A DNA stretch of 61,456 nucleotides from Oceaniglobus roseus (GTDB lineage: Bacteria > Pseudomonadota > Alphaproteobacteria > Rhodobacterales > Rhodobacteraceae). The position numbers and the translations under genes were made by a program. The notes under the pieces were generated by a model. That model made no database searches. It was given only the letters and a program-made list of their open reading frames with translations, and was not told the DNA's origin. The stretch is from NCBI RefSeq assembly GCF_002869745.1, contig NZ_PNOS01000032.1:1-61456 (forward strand). The letters are read 5' to 3'. Each line of letters starts with the position of its first letter. Positions within the stretch are counted from its first letter, which is position 1. This document shows positions 17,622-28,025 of this stretch, one piece after another.

Positions 17622-17642
17622 GCGAGGGGCAGGGCCCCTCGC
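17622..17642 (-). terminator. 9-bp hairpin after glyA
   Basis: GCGAGGGGC and GCCCCTCGC flank a 3-base loop just downstream of the glyA stop. There is no direct T-run; on the minus strand it is followed by a CCCCGGGATATTTGGG segment. From memory, hairpins followed by CCCGGGATATTT recur between genes in Rhodobacterales genomes, so this may be a terminator-like family repeat. Confidence 0.5.
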
Positions 17643-17664
17643 TCCCACACCTACAACCCGCGCC

Positions 17665-18960
17665 TCACGCCTCGGGATAGATCGGGAAGCGGGCACACAG
17701 CGCCTCGACCTCGCCCTTCACGCGCGCCTCGATCTCGCCGTTGCCGTCCTCGCCGTTGGCGGCAAGGCCGTCGACCACCTGCACGATCCAGTCGGCGATC
17801 TGGGTGAACTCCGCCGCGCCGAAGCCGCGCGTCGTCCCGGCGGGTGCGCCCAGCCGGATCCCCGAGGTCACCGTCGGCTTCTCGTCGTCGAACGGGATGC
17901 CGTTCTTGTTGCAGGTGATGTTCGCGCGCCCGAGCGCCTTTTCCGTTGCGTTGCCCTTCACCCCCTTGGGGCGCAGGTCGACGAGCAGCACGTGGCTGTC
18001 GGTCCCGCCGGTGACGATGTCGAGGCCCCCCTCCATCAGCCGGGCCGCCAGCACCTTGGCGTTGGCGATCACCTGCTGCTGGTAGACCTTGAAATCGGGG
18101 CGCAGCGCCTCGCCGAAAGCCACCGCCTTCGCCGCGATGACATGCATCAGCGGACCGCCCTGGATGCCCGGGAAGATCGCCGAGTTGACCTTCTTCGCGA
18201 TGTCCTCGTCGTTGGTCAGGATCATGCCGCCGCGGGGGCCGCGCAGGGTCTTGTGGGTGGTCGTCGTCGCGACGTGGACATGGGGGAAGGGCGAGGGGTA
18301 TTCGCCCGCCGCGATCAGCCCGGCGAAATGCGCGACGTCCGCCAGCAGCCAGGCGCCCACGGAGTCGGCGATCTCCCGCATGCGGGCAAAGTCGATCACC
18401 CGCGGAATGGCCGAGCCGCCGGCGATGATCATCTTCGGCTGGTGCTCCTCTGCCAGCGCCGCCACCTGGTCATAGTCCAGCTCCAGCGTGTCGCGCTTCA
18501 CGCCGTACTGCACGGCGTTGAACCACTTGCCCGACTGGTTGGGCTTCGCGCCGTGGGTCAGGTGCCCGCCCGCGTCCAGAGACATGCCGAGGATGGTGTC
18601 GCCCGGCTTCAGCAGGGCGGTGAACACCCCCTGGTTGGCCTGCGAGCCGGAGTTCGGCTGCACGTTGGCGAAGCCGCAGTCGAACAGCCTACACGCCCGC
18701 TCGATCGCCAGCTCCTCGGCGATGTCGACGTACTGGCAGCCGCCATAGTAACGCCGCCCGGGATAGCCCTCGGCGTACTTGTTCGTCATCACCGACCCCT
18801 GCGCCTCCATCACCGCCTTCGATACGATGTTCTCGGACGCGATCAGCTCGATCTCGGTCTGCTGGCGGTGCAGCTCCTTGCCGATGGCGCCGAAGATCTC
18901 GGGATCGCGCTCGGAGAGGGGTTCGGTGAAGAAGCCTGAGCTCTTGTGGGGGGCGTTCAT
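17665..18960 (-). CDS. glyA: serine hydroxymethyltransferase
   Basis: A 431-residue PLP enzyme that converts serine and tetrahydrofolate to glycine and 5,10-methylene-THF, the main source of one-carbon units. The N-terminal substrate motif is [10 protein letters not shown], followed by [16 protein letters not shown]. The PLP lysine is Lys237 in [14 protein letters not shown]. Length is standard. The start at 18960 is chosen because the preceding in-frame extension lacks family similarity and GGAG precedes the ATG. Confidence 0.96.
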   Translation of the reverse strand: MNAPHKSSGFFTEPLSERDPEIFGAIGKELHRQQTEIELIASENIVSKAVMEAQGSVMTNKYAEGYPGRRYYGGCQYVDIAEELAIERACRLFDCGFANVQPNSGSQANQGVFTALLKPGDTILGMSLDAGGHLTHGAKPNQSGKWFNAVQYGVKRDTLELDYDQVAALAEEHQPKMIIAGGSAIPRVIDFARMREIADSVGAWLLADVAHFAGLIAAGEYPSPFPHVHVATTTTHKTLRGPRGGMILTNDEDIAKKVNSAIFPGIQGGPLMHVIAAKAVAFGEALRPDFKVYQQQVIANAKVLAARLMEGGLDIVTGGTDSHVLLVDLRPKGVKGNATEKALGRANITCNKNGIPFDDEKPTVTSGIRLGAPAGTTRGFGAAEFTQIADWIVQVVDGLAANGEDGNGEIEARVKGEVEALCARFPIYPEA

Positions 18961-19083
18961 GGCAGCACTCCTGGGACGGGTGAAGGTTGCGCAAGGGTCT
19001 ATCCGATGCGCGGGTTTCGAAAAAGACCGGATTGCGGCGCTCCCGCCCTTGGCAGCGGCGTCCGCCCCGGCTAGGGCGCGGGG

Positions 19084-19608
19084 ATGCGCTGCCCGCCCCG
19101 CCTCCGCCCCGCCACCGCCGACGACGCCTCCAGCCTCGCCGCGCTCTCGGTCGAGGTCTGGCTCTCCACCTACATCCGCCGCGGCATCAACGCCCATTTC
19201 GCCGACTACGCGCTGGCCGAGTTCACCGCCGCCCGCTTCGCCGCCCGCCTCGCCGACCCGAAGGAAACCTTCACCGTGTCCTGCAACGCCGAGGGCATCG
19301 ACGGCTTCCTGCGCCTGACCGACGGCAGCCGCGCCCCGGTCGAGGGGTGCTCGGACACCGAGATCGCGACGCTCTATGTCCAGCCGCGCCACCAGGGCAG
19401 GGGGATCGGCGCCGCGCTGCTGTCCGCCGCTTTGGACCAATGTCGCGCGGCGGGCGCCCCGGCGCCCTGGCTCGCCGTCAACGCCGAGAACGACGCGGCC
19501 CTCCGCTTCTACACCGCCCACGGCTTCCACGTCGCCGGCGAGACGCGCTTCAGCTTCGGCGGACAGTCCTATCCGAACCTGATCCTGTCCCGCCGCCTCG
19601 GCGCCTGA
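19084..19608 (+). CDS. GNAT family N-acetyltransferase
   Basis: A 174-residue acetyltransferase. The acetyl-CoA-binding motif A is visible as [17 protein letters not shown] (Q/RxxGxG/A pattern), followed by the [15 protein letters not shown] segment that is typical of motif B. Substrate unknown. It is divergent from glyA and 77 bases upstream of the NAD kinase gene. Confidence 0.82.
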   Translation: MRCPPRLRPATADDASSLAALSVEVWLSTYIRRGINAHFADYALAEFTAARFAARLADPKETFTVSCNAEGIDGFLRLTDGSRAPVEGCSDTEIATLYVQPRHQGRGIGAALLSAALDQCRAAGAPAPWLAVNAENDAALRFYTAHGFHVAGETRFSFGGQSYPNLILSRRLGA

Positions 19609-19685
19609 AATCCCCCGCGACCTTCGCCGGACTTGTAATCCCGTCGCCTCCGCGCCATCCATGAGCGGACCAACCGGAGCACGCC

Positions 19686-20450
19686 ATGCCGCGCGCCATC
19701 GCCTTCGAGGCCAGCTCGGCGCCCATGGCGCAGGCGGCGGCCGAACGCCTTCGCGCGCTCCACGGCACCGTGCCGCCGGAGCGGGCCGAGGTGATCGTCG
19801 CGCTCGGCGGCGACGGCTTCATGCTCCAGACGCTCCACGCCACCATGATGCTGGGCGTGCCGGTCTACGGCATGAACCGCGGCACCATCGGCTTCCTGAT
19901 GAACGAGTACTCGGAAGAGGATCTGCCCGCCCGCATCGACGCCGCCGAGGAGGAGGTGATCAACCCGCTGGTGATGACCGCCACCAGCATCGACGGCCGG
20001 GTGCACGAAGCCCTTGCGATCAACGAGGTCGCGCTGCTGCGCGCCGGGCCCCAGGCGGCGAAGCTCGCCATCCACGTCGACGGCCGGATGCGCCTCGCGG
20101 AACTCGTCTGTGACGGCGCGCTCGTCGCGACGCCCGCCGGGTCCACCGCCTACAACTATTCCGCCCACGGACCGATCCTGCCCATCGGGGCCGAGGTGCT
20201 GGCGCTGACCGCCATGGCCGCCTTCCGCCCCCGCCGCTGGCGCGGCGCGCTGCTGCCGAAGTCCTGCACCGTGCGCATCGAGGTGCTGGAGCCCGAGAAG
20301 CGCCCGGTCATGGCCGATGCCGATAGCCGCCAGTCGGTGCGCGACGTCGCCACGGTCGAGATCCGGTCGAAGACCTCCGTCCGCCACCGCCTGCTGTTCG
20401 ATCCCGGCCACGGCCTGGAAGAGCGGCTGACCCGCGAACAGTTCGTCTGA
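19686..20450 (+). CDS. nadK: NAD kinase
   Basis: A 254-residue enzyme that phosphorylates NAD to NADP using ATP. The conserved GGDG motif appears as [10 protein letters not shown] near residue 40, the [10 protein letters not shown] segment is the second family signature, and the Gly-rich [15 protein letters not shown] loop contains the third. Length is short but typical of alphaproteobacterial NadK. GGAG precedes the ATG by 6 bases. Confidence 0.93.
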   Translation: MPRAIAFEASSAPMAQAAAERLRALHGTVPPERAEVIVALGGDGFMLQTLHATMMLGVPVYGMNRGTIGFLMNEYSEEDLPARIDAAEEEVINPLVMTATSIDGRVHEALAINEVALLRAGPQAAKLAIHVDGRMRLAELVCDGALVATPAGSTAYNYSAHGPILPIGAEVLALTAMAAFRPRRWRGALLPKSCTVRIEVLEPEKRPVMADADSRQSVRDVATVEIRSKTSVRHRLLFDPGHGLEERLTREQFV

Positions 20451-21179
20451 GCCGTTCCGACGGTCCTTGTCATTTGAACGCGCGATCCCGATGCCGGATC
20501 ATCGGGGTCATTGAACGCAGACATTGACGAGACCGAAGATTTCAGCTGCTGCATTGACGGGTGCGCTGTTCATGGTCGGGTCGCCCCGGCCATGGGCAGC
20601 GCGCCGCAGCGCCTCGCGGGCGTCGCCCGCGCGATGTCCATGACGACCGGGGACTGTCAGGCAATCCTTGCCGCGAAGACCCCGAGGCAGGCCTTGCGGG
20701 CATCTGATCCATGAAATTACGTGGCCGGACGGGCGGCATGTCTCCACCCTTGCCGCGAAGGAGCGCCCCGGCGCGACCCTTGCAGACACCTGGTCCGTGG
20801 AGGTCCGCCGCCGGACGGGCGGCATGTCGCCGGGCTTGCGCACCGGCGGCGCCCTAGATGCGGCCGAGGGCGAAAGGGTCACGCTCTGCCGGGTCGGCAT
20901 CGGCGGCGGGGCGGCGGGATCGAGGCGGAGATGGCCCGCACTTTAGACAGCGCCACAAGACTGCCCTCTCCGGACCGACCCGCCGCTCACGCGCGGCTTG
21001 TGGGGGCCGTCACCGGGTGGAGCCCCCACGGCGCGGCTTGCCGGATGGGGACCGCGGTTCGTTGCGCAGGGGGGCGGAACCCGATCCAGGCCCCGGATAC
21101 TGACGGATCGGAAATCCGGGCCGTTCCGCGACGCGCGGGCGCAGTAGCCTCTGCGACGCCGGAACAGGGTCGGCCTGCG
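20451..21179. other. 730-base intergenic region without a supported gene
   Basis: It lies between nadK and the convergent desaturase gene. Short open frames are present on both strands, but none resembles a known protein or carries a convincing ribosome site. The only structure seen is the imperfect tandem repeat at 20666-20828. The repeat content and absence of genes suggest a decayed insertion or a degenerate gene. Confidence 0.5.
20666..20828. repeat. imperfect tandem duplication, two units of ~77-81 bp
   Basis: Each unit begins with CCTTGCCGCGAAG (20666 and 20748) and ends with the 19-base identical sequence GCCGGACGGGCGGCATGTC (20724-20742 and 20810-20828). The middle of the units has diverged. 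No known repeat family was recognised. Confidence 0.65.
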
Positions 21180-22226
21180 TCAGCTTCGCTCCGGCACGCC
21201 GTACAGCTCCCTCTCCGAGCGGAACGACAGGAGCTTGCGCTGCCGCTCGTCCCAGAGGTGCAGCTTCACGCAGGCGAGGCTTTCGCGCAGGGTCAGCCGC
21301 TGGGCCGTCGCAAGCTCCGCATGGTCGCGCAGGACCTCCGTCAGGCGATAGAACGGGATCCGCGCATAGAGGTGATGGACGTGGTGCACCCCGATGTTGC
21401 CCGAGAACCAGCGCAGCACGCCCGGCAGGTCGTAGTGCGACGAGCCGTGCAGCGCCGCGTCGTGCAGCTGCCAGTCCTGGTCGTTGTCCCAGTGCGTCTC
21501 CTCGAACTGGTGCTGGACGTAGAACAGCCAGACCCCGGCCGAGGCGCCGACCAGCACCGTGGGCAGGAAGATCAGCACCAGCGGCTGCCAGCCCCCGGTC
21601 CACCAGATCAGCCCGAGCGCCCCCGCGATCAGGACATTCGTCGCCATCGCCGAGGTCCAGTAGGTCGCCCCGGCGCGCATCAGCCCGAGGGGCAGGCGGT
21701 TCTGCACCATGAACAGGTAGCTCGGCCCCAGCCCGAACATCACCGCCGGGTGACGGTAGACGCGGTAGAGGAACCGGTTCCAGGGCGACAGCGCCCGGTA
21801 TTCGGCAACGGTCAGGGTGTGGACATCGCCCATTCCCCGCTTGTCGAGGTTGCCCGCCGCCGAATGGTGGAACGAGTGCGTCCGCCGCCACACGTCGTAG
21901 GGCGTCAGCGTCAGCACGCCGATGGCGCGTCCTGTCCAGTCCGACAGGGACCGGCTGCGGAAGAACCCGCCATGCCCGCAGTCGTGCTGGATGATGAACA
22001 GCCGCACCAGGAAGCCGCCGTTCAGCACCGCCAGCAGCACCGACAGAACCGGCGCGATGTCCAGAAGCCACCAGGCCAGCGCCCAGATCGCGAGGTAGGG
22101 CAGGAGGCTGACCCCCAGTTCGAACCCGCTGCGCAGCGGATCCGGGTCGCGATACTTGGCGAGGATGCTCACCCAGTTCCGGGCGGGCATCGGCGCGCCG
22201 CTGTTGCGTGAAGGGTCGGCTGTCAT
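21180..22226 (-). CDS. membrane fatty acid desaturase family protein
   Basis: A 348-residue diiron membrane desaturase. All three histidine boxes are present: HDCGH at residues 81-85, THSFHH at 116-121 and HHVHH near residue 275, with hydrophobic helices between them. The family inserts double bonds or hydroxyl groups into acyl chains or related lipids using oxygen; the acyl substrate cannot be read from the sequence. The start at 22226 begins MTADPSRN; a longer frame upstream is possible but poorly supported. Confidence 0.87.
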   Translation of the reverse strand: MTADPSRNSGAPMPARNWVSILAKYRDPDPLRSGFELGVSLLPYLAIWALAWWLLDIAPVLSVLLAVLNGGFLVRLFIIQHDCGHGGFFRSRSLSDWTGRAIGVLTLTPYDVWRRTHSFHHSAAGNLDKRGMGDVHTLTVAEYRALSPWNRFLYRVYRHPAVMFGLGPSYLFMVQNRLPLGLMRAGATYWTSAMATNVLIAGALGLIWWTGGWQPLVLIFLPTVLVGASAGVWLFYVQHQFEETHWDNDQDWQLHDAALHGSSHYDLPGVLRWFSGNIGVHHVHHLYARIPFYRLTEVLRDHAELATAQRLTLRESLACVKLHLWDERQRKLLSFRSERELYGVPERS

Positions 22227-22350
22227 GGATCGGATCCTGTCGTCTGCTCGATCGAGGCTGCACCGGGACCGCATGTGGCCCGCTGGAGCGCAACCCTACG
22301 CGAGGGAGCGGCCCAAGTCGAGCGGTGCAGGTCGTCCGGCGGCTGCGGCA

Positions 22351-24705
22351 TCATCCCTCGCCATAGGGGATCCAGATCGTCTTCGTCTCCGTGGCCTCGG
22401 TCCTGAACGCCTCGGCCACGCCCCCGGGACCCTGCCAGTCGCGGGTTAATCCGTGGTTAAGCCAGGTCCGCTTCAGGTTCGCGGCCGAGGCCTTCGCAAC
22501 GACCTCCGACAGCCCCGTCGCCGAGGAGAAGGACCAGACCGCGTCAACGTCCATATGCCCCGCCAGGAGCGGCGCAAGCTCGGCCGCGTCGCCGGTCAGG
22601 ATGTTCACCACGCCCGCGGGGACGTCCGAGGTGTCGAGCACCTGGTAGAAATCCGTCGCCGCCAGCGGAAAGGCCTGCGAGGCCACCGTCACCACCCGGT
22701 TGCCGAAGGCGATCGCGGGTGCGACGACCGAGACCAGCCCCAGCAGCGGCGCCTCGTCCGGCGCGAACTGGCCGATCACGCCCACCGGCGCGGGCATCGC
22801 CAGCGCCACCGCGCGCATCGGCACGCCCCGCGCCGCGCCGTCGTGCTTGTCGGCCCAGGCGGCCCAGTGGAACAGCCGGTCGACGCTCGCCTCGACCTCG
22901 GCCTCCGCCTGCTTCGCCCCCGTCCCGGTCATGTCCCGCAGCCGCGCCGCGAACTCCGCCCCCCGCGCCGCCAGGTTCTCGGCGACGTAATAGAGGATCT
23001 GCGCCCGCAGGTGCCCCGTGCTGCGCGACCAGCCCGAAGCCGCCTGCGCCGCCTCCACGGCATTCCGCACGTCCTTCCGGTTCGCCAGTCCGACATGGCC
23101 CAGCAGCGTTCCCGAAGGCGACCAGACGGCGCGCGAATAGCCCCCGTCAGGGCGCGCCTGCTTGCCGCCGACATAGAGCTTGGCCGTCCGGTCCAGCCCC
23201 TCGACCTTCGCGGCCTTCGGTGCCGGAACGGCCTCCACCGGCTTCAGCGGCTTCTCGCCGTCCGTTGCCTTCGTATAGGCCGCCAGCCCTTCCCGGCCGC
23301 CTTCCCGCCCGAAGCCCGATTCGCGCACCCCGCCGAAGGGGGCCGCCGCATCGAAGAGGTTCGTCGCGTTGACCCAGACCACCCCGGCCGCGAGCTTCGG
23401 CGCGATGTCGAGCGCGAGGTTCACGTTCTCGGTCCAGACCGTCGCGGCCAGGCCGTAGCGGGTGTTGTTGGCCATCTGCACCGCCTCGGCCGGGGTGCGG
23501 AAGGTGGCCGAGACCAGGACCGGCCCGAAGATCTCCTCCTGCATCAGCGTATCCGACGGTGCGAGCCCGGTGATCAGCGTCGGCGGATAGAAGCAGCCCG
23601 CGGGCAGCGCGACCGCCGCGCGGTGCACCTCGCCGCCCGACCCGTCGACCAGCGCCGAAATGCGCTCCAGCTGCACCGGGTCCACCACCGCGCCGACGTC
23701 GATGCACTTGTCCAGCGGATCGCCGACGCGCAGGCGGTCCATCCGCGCCTTCAGCCGGGCGTGGAAATCGGCCGCGATGTTCTCCTGCACCAGAAGCCGC
23801 GAGCCCGCGCAGCAGACCTGCCCGCCGTTGAACCAGATCGCGTCGACCAGCCCCTCGATCGCGCTGTCGATGTCGGCGTCGTCGAAGACGATGTAGGGCG
23901 ATTTGCCCCCCAGCTCGAGCGTCAGCGCCTTGCCGGTCCCCGCCGTCACCTCCCGGATCCGGCGCCCGACCTCGGTCGAGCCGGTGAAGGCGATCTTGTC
24001 GATGCCGTCTTGGGCGACGATCCTCTCGCCCACGGCACCATCGCCGGTGACGATGTTGACGACGCCCGCCGGCACTCCGGCCTCGGCGCAGAGTTCGGCG
24101 AAATACAGTGCCGTCAGCGGCGTGTATTCGGCGGGCTTCAGCACCACCGTGTTGCCCATGGCAAGGGCAGGGGCCACCTTCCAGGCCAGCATCAGCAGCG
24201 GGAAGTTCCAGGGCACGATCTGCCCGCACACCCCCAGGGCTTCCCGCCCCGGCAGCTCGGACTCCATCAGCTGCGCCATCCCGGCGTGATAGTAGAAATG
24301 CCGCGCCACCAGCGGCACGTCGATGTCGCGGCTCTCGCGGATCGGCTTGCCGGTGTCGAGGCTTTCGAGCACGGCGAACATCCGCGCCTGCTTCTGCACC
24401 AGCCGCGCCAGCGCATAGAGCACCCGCGCCCGCGCCGCGCCCCCGGCCTTCGCCCACCCGGGTTGCGCCTTCCGCGCCGCGGCCACCGCGGCGTCCACAT
24501 CCGATGCCGTCGCCTGCGTGACCGAGGCCAGTACCGTTCCCTTCGCCGGGTTGCGCGTCTCGAACGTGTCGCCCGGCGCCGTCATCTTCCCGCCGATGAA
24601 CAGCCCGAAGGCCCGACCGTGCCCCTCCAGCCATCCCTGGGCCTCGGCGTCGCTCTCGGGCGCGGGGCCATACTCCATGCTCTGGTATATCTCGGAAACG
24701 CTCAT
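22351..24705 (-). CDS. ALDH16-type double-domain aldehyde dehydrogenase
   Basis: A 784-residue protein made of a complete aldehyde dehydrogenase followed by a second, partial one. The first half has the catalytic Glu264 (LELGGKSP) and Cys298 ([10 protein letters not shown]), and the GSTEVG nucleotide-binding motif. From about residue 505 the sequence starts again ([17 protein letters not shown]) with a Rossmann-type half but no catalytic Cys or Glu. This matches the ALDH16 architecture, described structurally for a Loktanella (Rhodobacterales) protein. It is downstream of deoC in the same direction, which fits oxidation of the acetaldehyde that deoxyribose-phosphate aldolase releases. Confidence 0.9.
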   Translation of the reverse strand: MSVSEIYQSMEYGPAPESDAEAQGWLEGHGRAFGLFIGGKMTAPGDTFETRNPAKGTVLASVTQATASDVDAAVAAARKAQPGWAKAGGAARARVLYALARLVQKQARMFAVLESLDTGKPIRESRDIDVPLVARHFYYHAGMAQLMESELPGREALGVCGQIVPWNFPLLMLAWKVAPALAMGNTVVLKPAEYTPLTALYFAELCAEAGVPAGVVNIVTGDGAVGERIVAQDGIDKIAFTGSTEVGRRIREVTAGTGKALTLELGGKSPYIVFDDADIDSAIEGLVDAIWFNGGQVCCAGSRLLVQENIAADFHARLKARMDRLRVGDPLDKCIDVGAVVDPVQLERISALVDGSGGEVHRAAVALPAGCFYPPTLITGLAPSDTLMQEEIFGPVLVSATFRTPAEAVQMANNTRYGLAATVWTENVNLALDIAPKLAAGVVWVNATNLFDAAAPFGGVRESGFGREGGREGLAAYTKATDGEKPLKPVEAVPAPKAAKVEGLDRTAKLYVGGKQARPDGGYSRAVWSPSGTLLGHVGLANRKDVRNAVEAAQAASGWSRSTGHLRAQILYYVAENLAARGAEFAARLRDMTGTGAKQAEAEVEASVDRLFHWAAWADKHDGAARGVPMRAVALAMPAPVGVIGQFAPDEAPLLGLVSVVAPAIAFGNRVVTVASQAFPLAATDFYQVLDTSDVPAGVVNILTGDAAELAPLLAGHMDVDAVWSFSSATGLSEVVAKASAANLKRTWLNHGLTRDWQGPGGVAEAFRTEATETKTIWIPYGEG

Positions 24706-24755
24706 GGCTCTTTCTTGGTCCAAATACTCAGTTACGCCGCCCGCAGCACGCGCCG

Positions 24756-25745
24756 TCAGCCGATCCCGTGGCGATAGCCGGCCGAGTAGCGTCCGGTCAC
24801 CTGGTGCTCGAGCTGCCGCTCGATGTCGCCGAGCAGCGAGGAGGCGCCGAAGCGGAACAGGTCGGGCTGAAGCCAGCGGTCCCCAAGCTCGTCCTTCATC
24901 AGCGACAGGTACACCAGCGCGTCCTTCGCCTTGGAAATCCCGCCCGCCGGCTTGTAGCCCACCTTGAACCCCGTGCGCGCCTCGTAGGCGCGGATCGCCC
25001 GGACCATCACCAGGGAGACGGGCAGGGTGGCGTTCACGGTCTCCTTTCCGGTCGAGGTCTTGATGAAATCCGCCCCCGCCATCATGCAGACCAGCGAGGC
25101 CCGCGCGACGTTCCGGAGCGTGCCAAGCTCTCCCGTCGCCAGGATCGCCTTCACGTGGGCGTCGCCGCAGGCCGCGCGGAAGGCGCACATCTCGTCGTAG
25201 AGCGCCTGCCAGTCCCCGGTCAGGACGTGTCGGCGCGAGATCACGATGTCGATCTCCGAGGCCCCCGCCGCCACCGACTCGCCGATCTCCGCCAGCCGCA
25301 GCCGGTAGGGCGACAGGCCCGCCGGGAAACCCGTGGAGACCGCGGCCACGGGCACGCCCGTGCCCTCCAGCGCCGCGACCGCCGTCTCGACCATCTCGTG
25401 ATAGACGCAGACGGCCCCGGTGGTGATCCGCCCCATCCCGAGCGCGTCCAGCAGGTCGCGCCGCACCGGGTTCGCCGCTTTGGCGCAGAGCCGCTTCACC
25501 CGCTCGGGCGTGTCGTCGCCCGACAACGTCGTCAGGTCGATGCAGGAAATCGCCCGGAGCAGCCACGCCGCCTGATGGTCCTTCTTCACCGACCGCCGCC
25601 CCGGCAGCGTCGCCGCCCGCCGCTCGATCGCCGAGGTGTTGGCCTGCACCGCCCGGACCCAGTCCATGTCCAGCGCCATCCCCGGATTGCGGGGCAGGCT
25701 CAGCTGCGGCAAAAGCGCCGTCTGGGGCAGGGCATGGGTGGTCAT
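24756..25745 (-). CDS. deoC: deoxyribose-phosphate aldolase
   Basis: A 329-residue class I aldolase that splits 2-deoxyribose 5-phosphate into glyceraldehyde 3-phosphate and acetaldehyde in deoxynucleoside catabolism. The Schiff-base lysine is in [11 protein letters not shown], the second active-site lysine in [10 protein letters not shown], and an IDIVISRRH segment carries the conserved Asp. Length and N-terminal extension match the longer proteobacterial form. The start at 25745 is a well-placed ATG with GGGAAGC-like sequence upstream. ALDH16 follows after 50 bases, probably as one operon. It is divergent from rpe. Confidence 0.93.
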   Translation of the reverse strand: MTTHALPQTALLPQLSLPRNPGMALDMDWVRAVQANTSAIERRAATLPGRRSVKKDHQAAWLLRAISCIDLTTLSGDDTPERVKRLCAKAANPVRRDLLDALGMGRITTGAVCVYHEMVETAVAALEGTGVPVAAVSTGFPAGLSPYRLRLAEIGESVAAGASEIDIVISRRHVLTGDWQALYDEMCAFRAACGDAHVKAILATGELGTLRNVARASLVCMMAGADFIKTSTGKETVNATLPVSLVMVRAIRAYEARTGFKVGYKPAGGISKAKDALVYLSLMKDELGDRWLQPDLFRFGASSLLGDIERQLEHQVTGRYSAGYRHGIG

Positions 25746-25898
25746 TCCGGGAAGCTCTCGGTTTCGATAACGCCGGAACCCTCGCACGGGGCCGTGCCGG
25801 AGGCAACATTGACCCGGCGGACGGATGTCGCCGGACTGGCGTCCGGCGCGATTCCGGTCTATCGCACCGCCGTCCCCCGCTGCCGGAAGGAGCCCGCA

Positions 25899-26579
25899 AT
25901 GCCGTTCGACCGCTCGCCCAAGATCGCCCCCTCGATCCTCTCGGCCGACTTCGCCGATTTCGGCCGCGAGTGCCGCGCGGTGCAGGAGCAGGGGGCCGAC
26001 TGGATCCATGTCGACGTGATGGACGGCCATTTCGTCCCGAACCTCACCTTCGGCCCCGCCATGGCAAAGGCGATCCGCCCCCATGTGAAGACAGTGATGG
26101 ACGTCCACCTGATGATCGCCCCGGTCGATCCCTACATCGACGCCTTCGCCGAGGCGGGGGCCGACATCCTGACCGCCCATGTCGAGGCCGGGCCGCACAT
26201 CCACCGCACCCTCCAGGCGATCCGCGCCGCGGGCATGCGCCCCGGCGTCGCGATCAACCCCGGCACCCCGGTCGAGGCGGTCGAGGGCGTGCTCGACCTC
26301 GTGGACCTCGTGCTGGTGATGACCGTGAACCCCGGCTTCGGCGGGCAGAAGTTCATCTCCTCCGCCCTGTCCAAGGTGCGCCGCCTCCGCGAGATGATCG
26401 GCGCGCAAGAGATCCACATCGAGGTCGACGGCGGCATCGACGCCACCACCGCGCCCCTCGCCCGCGACGCGGGGGCCGATGTCTTCGTCGCGGGCTCGGC
26501 GCTCTTCAAGGGCGGCTCGGTCGACCGGCCCGAGGTCTATGGCGCCAACATGAAGGCGATCCGCGACAGCTGGGCCTGA
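25899..26579 (+). CDS. rpe: ribulose-phosphate 3-epimerase
   Basis: A 226-residue TIM-barrel enzyme that interconverts ribulose 5-phosphate and xylulose 5-phosphate in the pentose phosphate and Calvin pathways. Family motifs are [29 protein letters not shown] (metal and catalytic Asp), [16 protein letters not shown] and EVDGGID. GGAAGGAG precedes the ATG. It is divergent from deoC, so the two pentose-phosphate enzymes share a promoter region. Confidence 0.96.
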   Translation: MPFDRSPKIAPSILSADFADFGRECRAVQEQGADWIHVDVMDGHFVPNLTFGPAMAKAIRPHVKTVMDVHLMIAPVDPYIDAFAEAGADILTAHVEAGPHIHRTLQAIRAAGMRPGVAINPGTPVEAVEGVLDLVDLVLVMTVNPGFGGQKFISSALSKVRRLREMIGAQEIHIEVDGGIDATTAPLARDAGADVFVAGSALFKGGSVDRPEVYGANMKAIRDSWA

Positions 26580-26582
26580 GCC

Positions 26583-27239
26583 TCAGCGCCAGCGCTCGGG
26601 CAGCTCGGGCCAGGCGATGCCGCGGAAGGGCGGGAAGTCGGCGTGGCGCGCCTGCCGCTCCCCGGCCGTCTCGCCCGGCACCGCGCCCGCCGCCAGCAGC
26701 TTGCCCTTCGGCGCGATGTAGGACGAGATCGTGCGCGCCCCCGCGGCGTGCCAGCCGATGTTGAACGCCGCCCGCTTCGGGAAGAACCAGAGCGCGCAGG
26801 GCGGCAGGTGGTCGTGGATCCACCAGGCAAGGTCGCGCCAGTCCCGCCCCGCCTCGTACTGCGCGGCGAACCACGGCACAGACACGCAGGCCATGGCCCC
26901 GGCATGCCCGGCGCCGTCGCGGGCGTCCCACCTGTGGTGCGCCGCCGCCGAGGCGTTCATCGCGCAGTTCATGCCCTTGGCATTGCCGAACCCGTTCACC
27001 GCCGCGTTGCGGTAGGAGCCGCGCAGCGTGATCGGCCCGAAGGTGTCGACCAGCGGATCCAGCAGGTCGGTGCACAGCCTGGTGCCCGCCGCGATCGCCA
27101 TCTCGGGATCCTCGGGGAAGTTCGGGATGCCGTGGAAGTTGGCGATCTCGGAATAGAGGAACTCGCGCATGTGGAAGTGCCGCGACAGGCGCACGCGGCC
27201 CAGCTTCTCGAGCATCGCGAAGGAGCTGACCGCGCGCAT
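26583..27239 (-). CDS. peptidase M15-like (D-Ala-D-Ala carboxypeptidase fold) protein
   Basis: A 218-residue protein without a clear signal peptide. The segments LSRHFHMREFLYSE and LLDPLVDTFGPITLRGSYRNAAVN read like the M15 peptidase domain often found in phage endolysin-like and cell-wall hydrolases, and a late FNIGWHAAGARTISSY segment could supply a metal His. The match is by pattern only; zinc ligands are not fully convincing. Its ATG overlaps the stop of the upstream gene by one base (TGATG), so it is co-translated with the small secreted protein. Confidence 0.55.
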   Translation of the reverse strand: MRAVSSFAMLEKLGRVRLSRHFHMREFLYSEIANFHGIPNFPEDPEMAIAAGTRLCTDLLDPLVDTFGPITLRGSYRNAAVNGFGNAKGMNCAMNASAAAHHRWDARDGAGHAGAMACVSVPWFAAQYEAGRDWRDLAWWIHDHLPPCALWFFPKRAAFNIGWHAAGARTISSYIAPKGKLLAAGAVPGETAGERQARHADFPPFRGIAWPELPERWR

Positions 27240-27814
27240 CAGCGGCCCGGCACGGTGTCGATCTCGAACTCCAGGAACGCGGGCGACGGCGCCCGTGCCG
27301 CGCGGCGGCTCTTCAGGCTGACGGCGGCGCGGGTCGTCTCGCCGAAGCCCGCCTGCTCCAGCAGCCCCGCCAGCCCCTCGCGCGCCGCGATCGGCGCCGC
27401 GCGGGTCCGCTCGACCGCGGGCTGGGCGAGGAAGGACAGGTCCTCGACCTCCGACTGCGGCGTTGCGGGGGTCAGCACCACCACCATGCGGTCGCGTCCG
27501 AAGGCCGCGTCGGTGATCAGGATGAAATCCTGGTCCAGCCTGTCGCCGGGCAGCAGCCGCCCCTTGTCCATGAAGGAGATCGAGTAGTCCGACCCGACGT
27601 AAAGGATGTTGCCGCGCAGATTCCGCCGCATTGGGTCCACGTCGTTCGGCGGGCCTTTGAGCCGGAAGCGTTCGTCCGGGCTAAGGCACTCCGAGGCGCC
27701 GATCAGCGGCACGAAGGCCTCCCGCGCCGTGGCTCCGCGGGGCGCCACGGCAGCGATCATCGCGGCGATCAGCAGCAGGTCGGGACGCAGCGGGGCAGGG
27801 AAGCGAGGGATCAT
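27239..27814 (-). CDS. secreted protein of unknown function
   Basis: A 191-residue protein with a signal peptide (MIPRFPAPLRPDLLLIAAM, then an Ala-rich stretch with cleavage near ATA-REAF). The mature part has no recognised domain. It contains SECLSPDERFRLKGPPNDVDP and a segment LVTP-like near residue 115 and ends with FLEFEIDTVPGR. Its start overlaps the stop of a truncated upstream gene by 4 bases, and its stop overlaps the next start by one base, so it is the middle of a three-gene operon whose first gene is broken. Confidence 0.65.
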   Translation of the reverse strand: MIPRFPAPLRPDLLLIAAMIAAVAPRGATAREAFVPLIGASECLSPDERFRLKGPPNDVDPMRRNLRGNILYVGSDYSISFMDKGRLLPGDRLDQDFILITDAAFGRDRMVVVLTPATPQSEVEDLSFLAQPAVERTRAAPIAAREGLAGLLEQAGFGETTRAAVSLKSRRAARAPSPAFLEFEIDTVPGR

Positions 27815-28025
27815 GGCGGTCCTTCTCCGTTCCTCATCGGCATGCGGGCGCTGACCCCGGGTCCGTCGTTGCGCACTCCGACCGTCACGCTCCCGGCCGT
27901 CGCAGGCTCCCGGCCGCGGTAGGCGATGGGACCCGGCGCGGTGTCGAAGATCGGCGCCCCCGCGACATCGCGCACGAAGAGGTTCGGATCCGCCGCGCCC
28001 GCGCCCTCGACATATACACCATATG
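27811..28025 (-). pseudogene. 3' remnant of an operon gene, 5' end lost
   Basis: About 71 codons of a coherent protein end (AYGVYVEGAGAADPNLFVRD through NDGPGVSARMPMRNGEGPP) stop at 27811, where the TGA overlaps the ATG of the next gene as ATGA. That coupling argues the frame was once a real gene. Upstream of about 28025 the sequence becomes antisense to a histidine-kinase remnant on the other strand, and no start codon with a ribosome site exists. Function not recognised. Confidence 0.6.

Noticed and set aside
20511-20714. A 67-codon frame after nadK
   Set aside because: No similarity recognised, no good ribosome site, and it reads into the degenerate repeat.
24706-25899. Extension of the ALDH16 frame upstream through the antisense of deoC
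   Set aside because: The frame stays open by composition only; family similarity begins at MSVSEIY with a ribosome site, and deoC is certain.
27211-27814. Possible phage endolysin origin of the M15-like gene and its neighbour
   Set aside because: No holin, spanin or other phage gene is nearby, and the secreted partner has no phage similarity.
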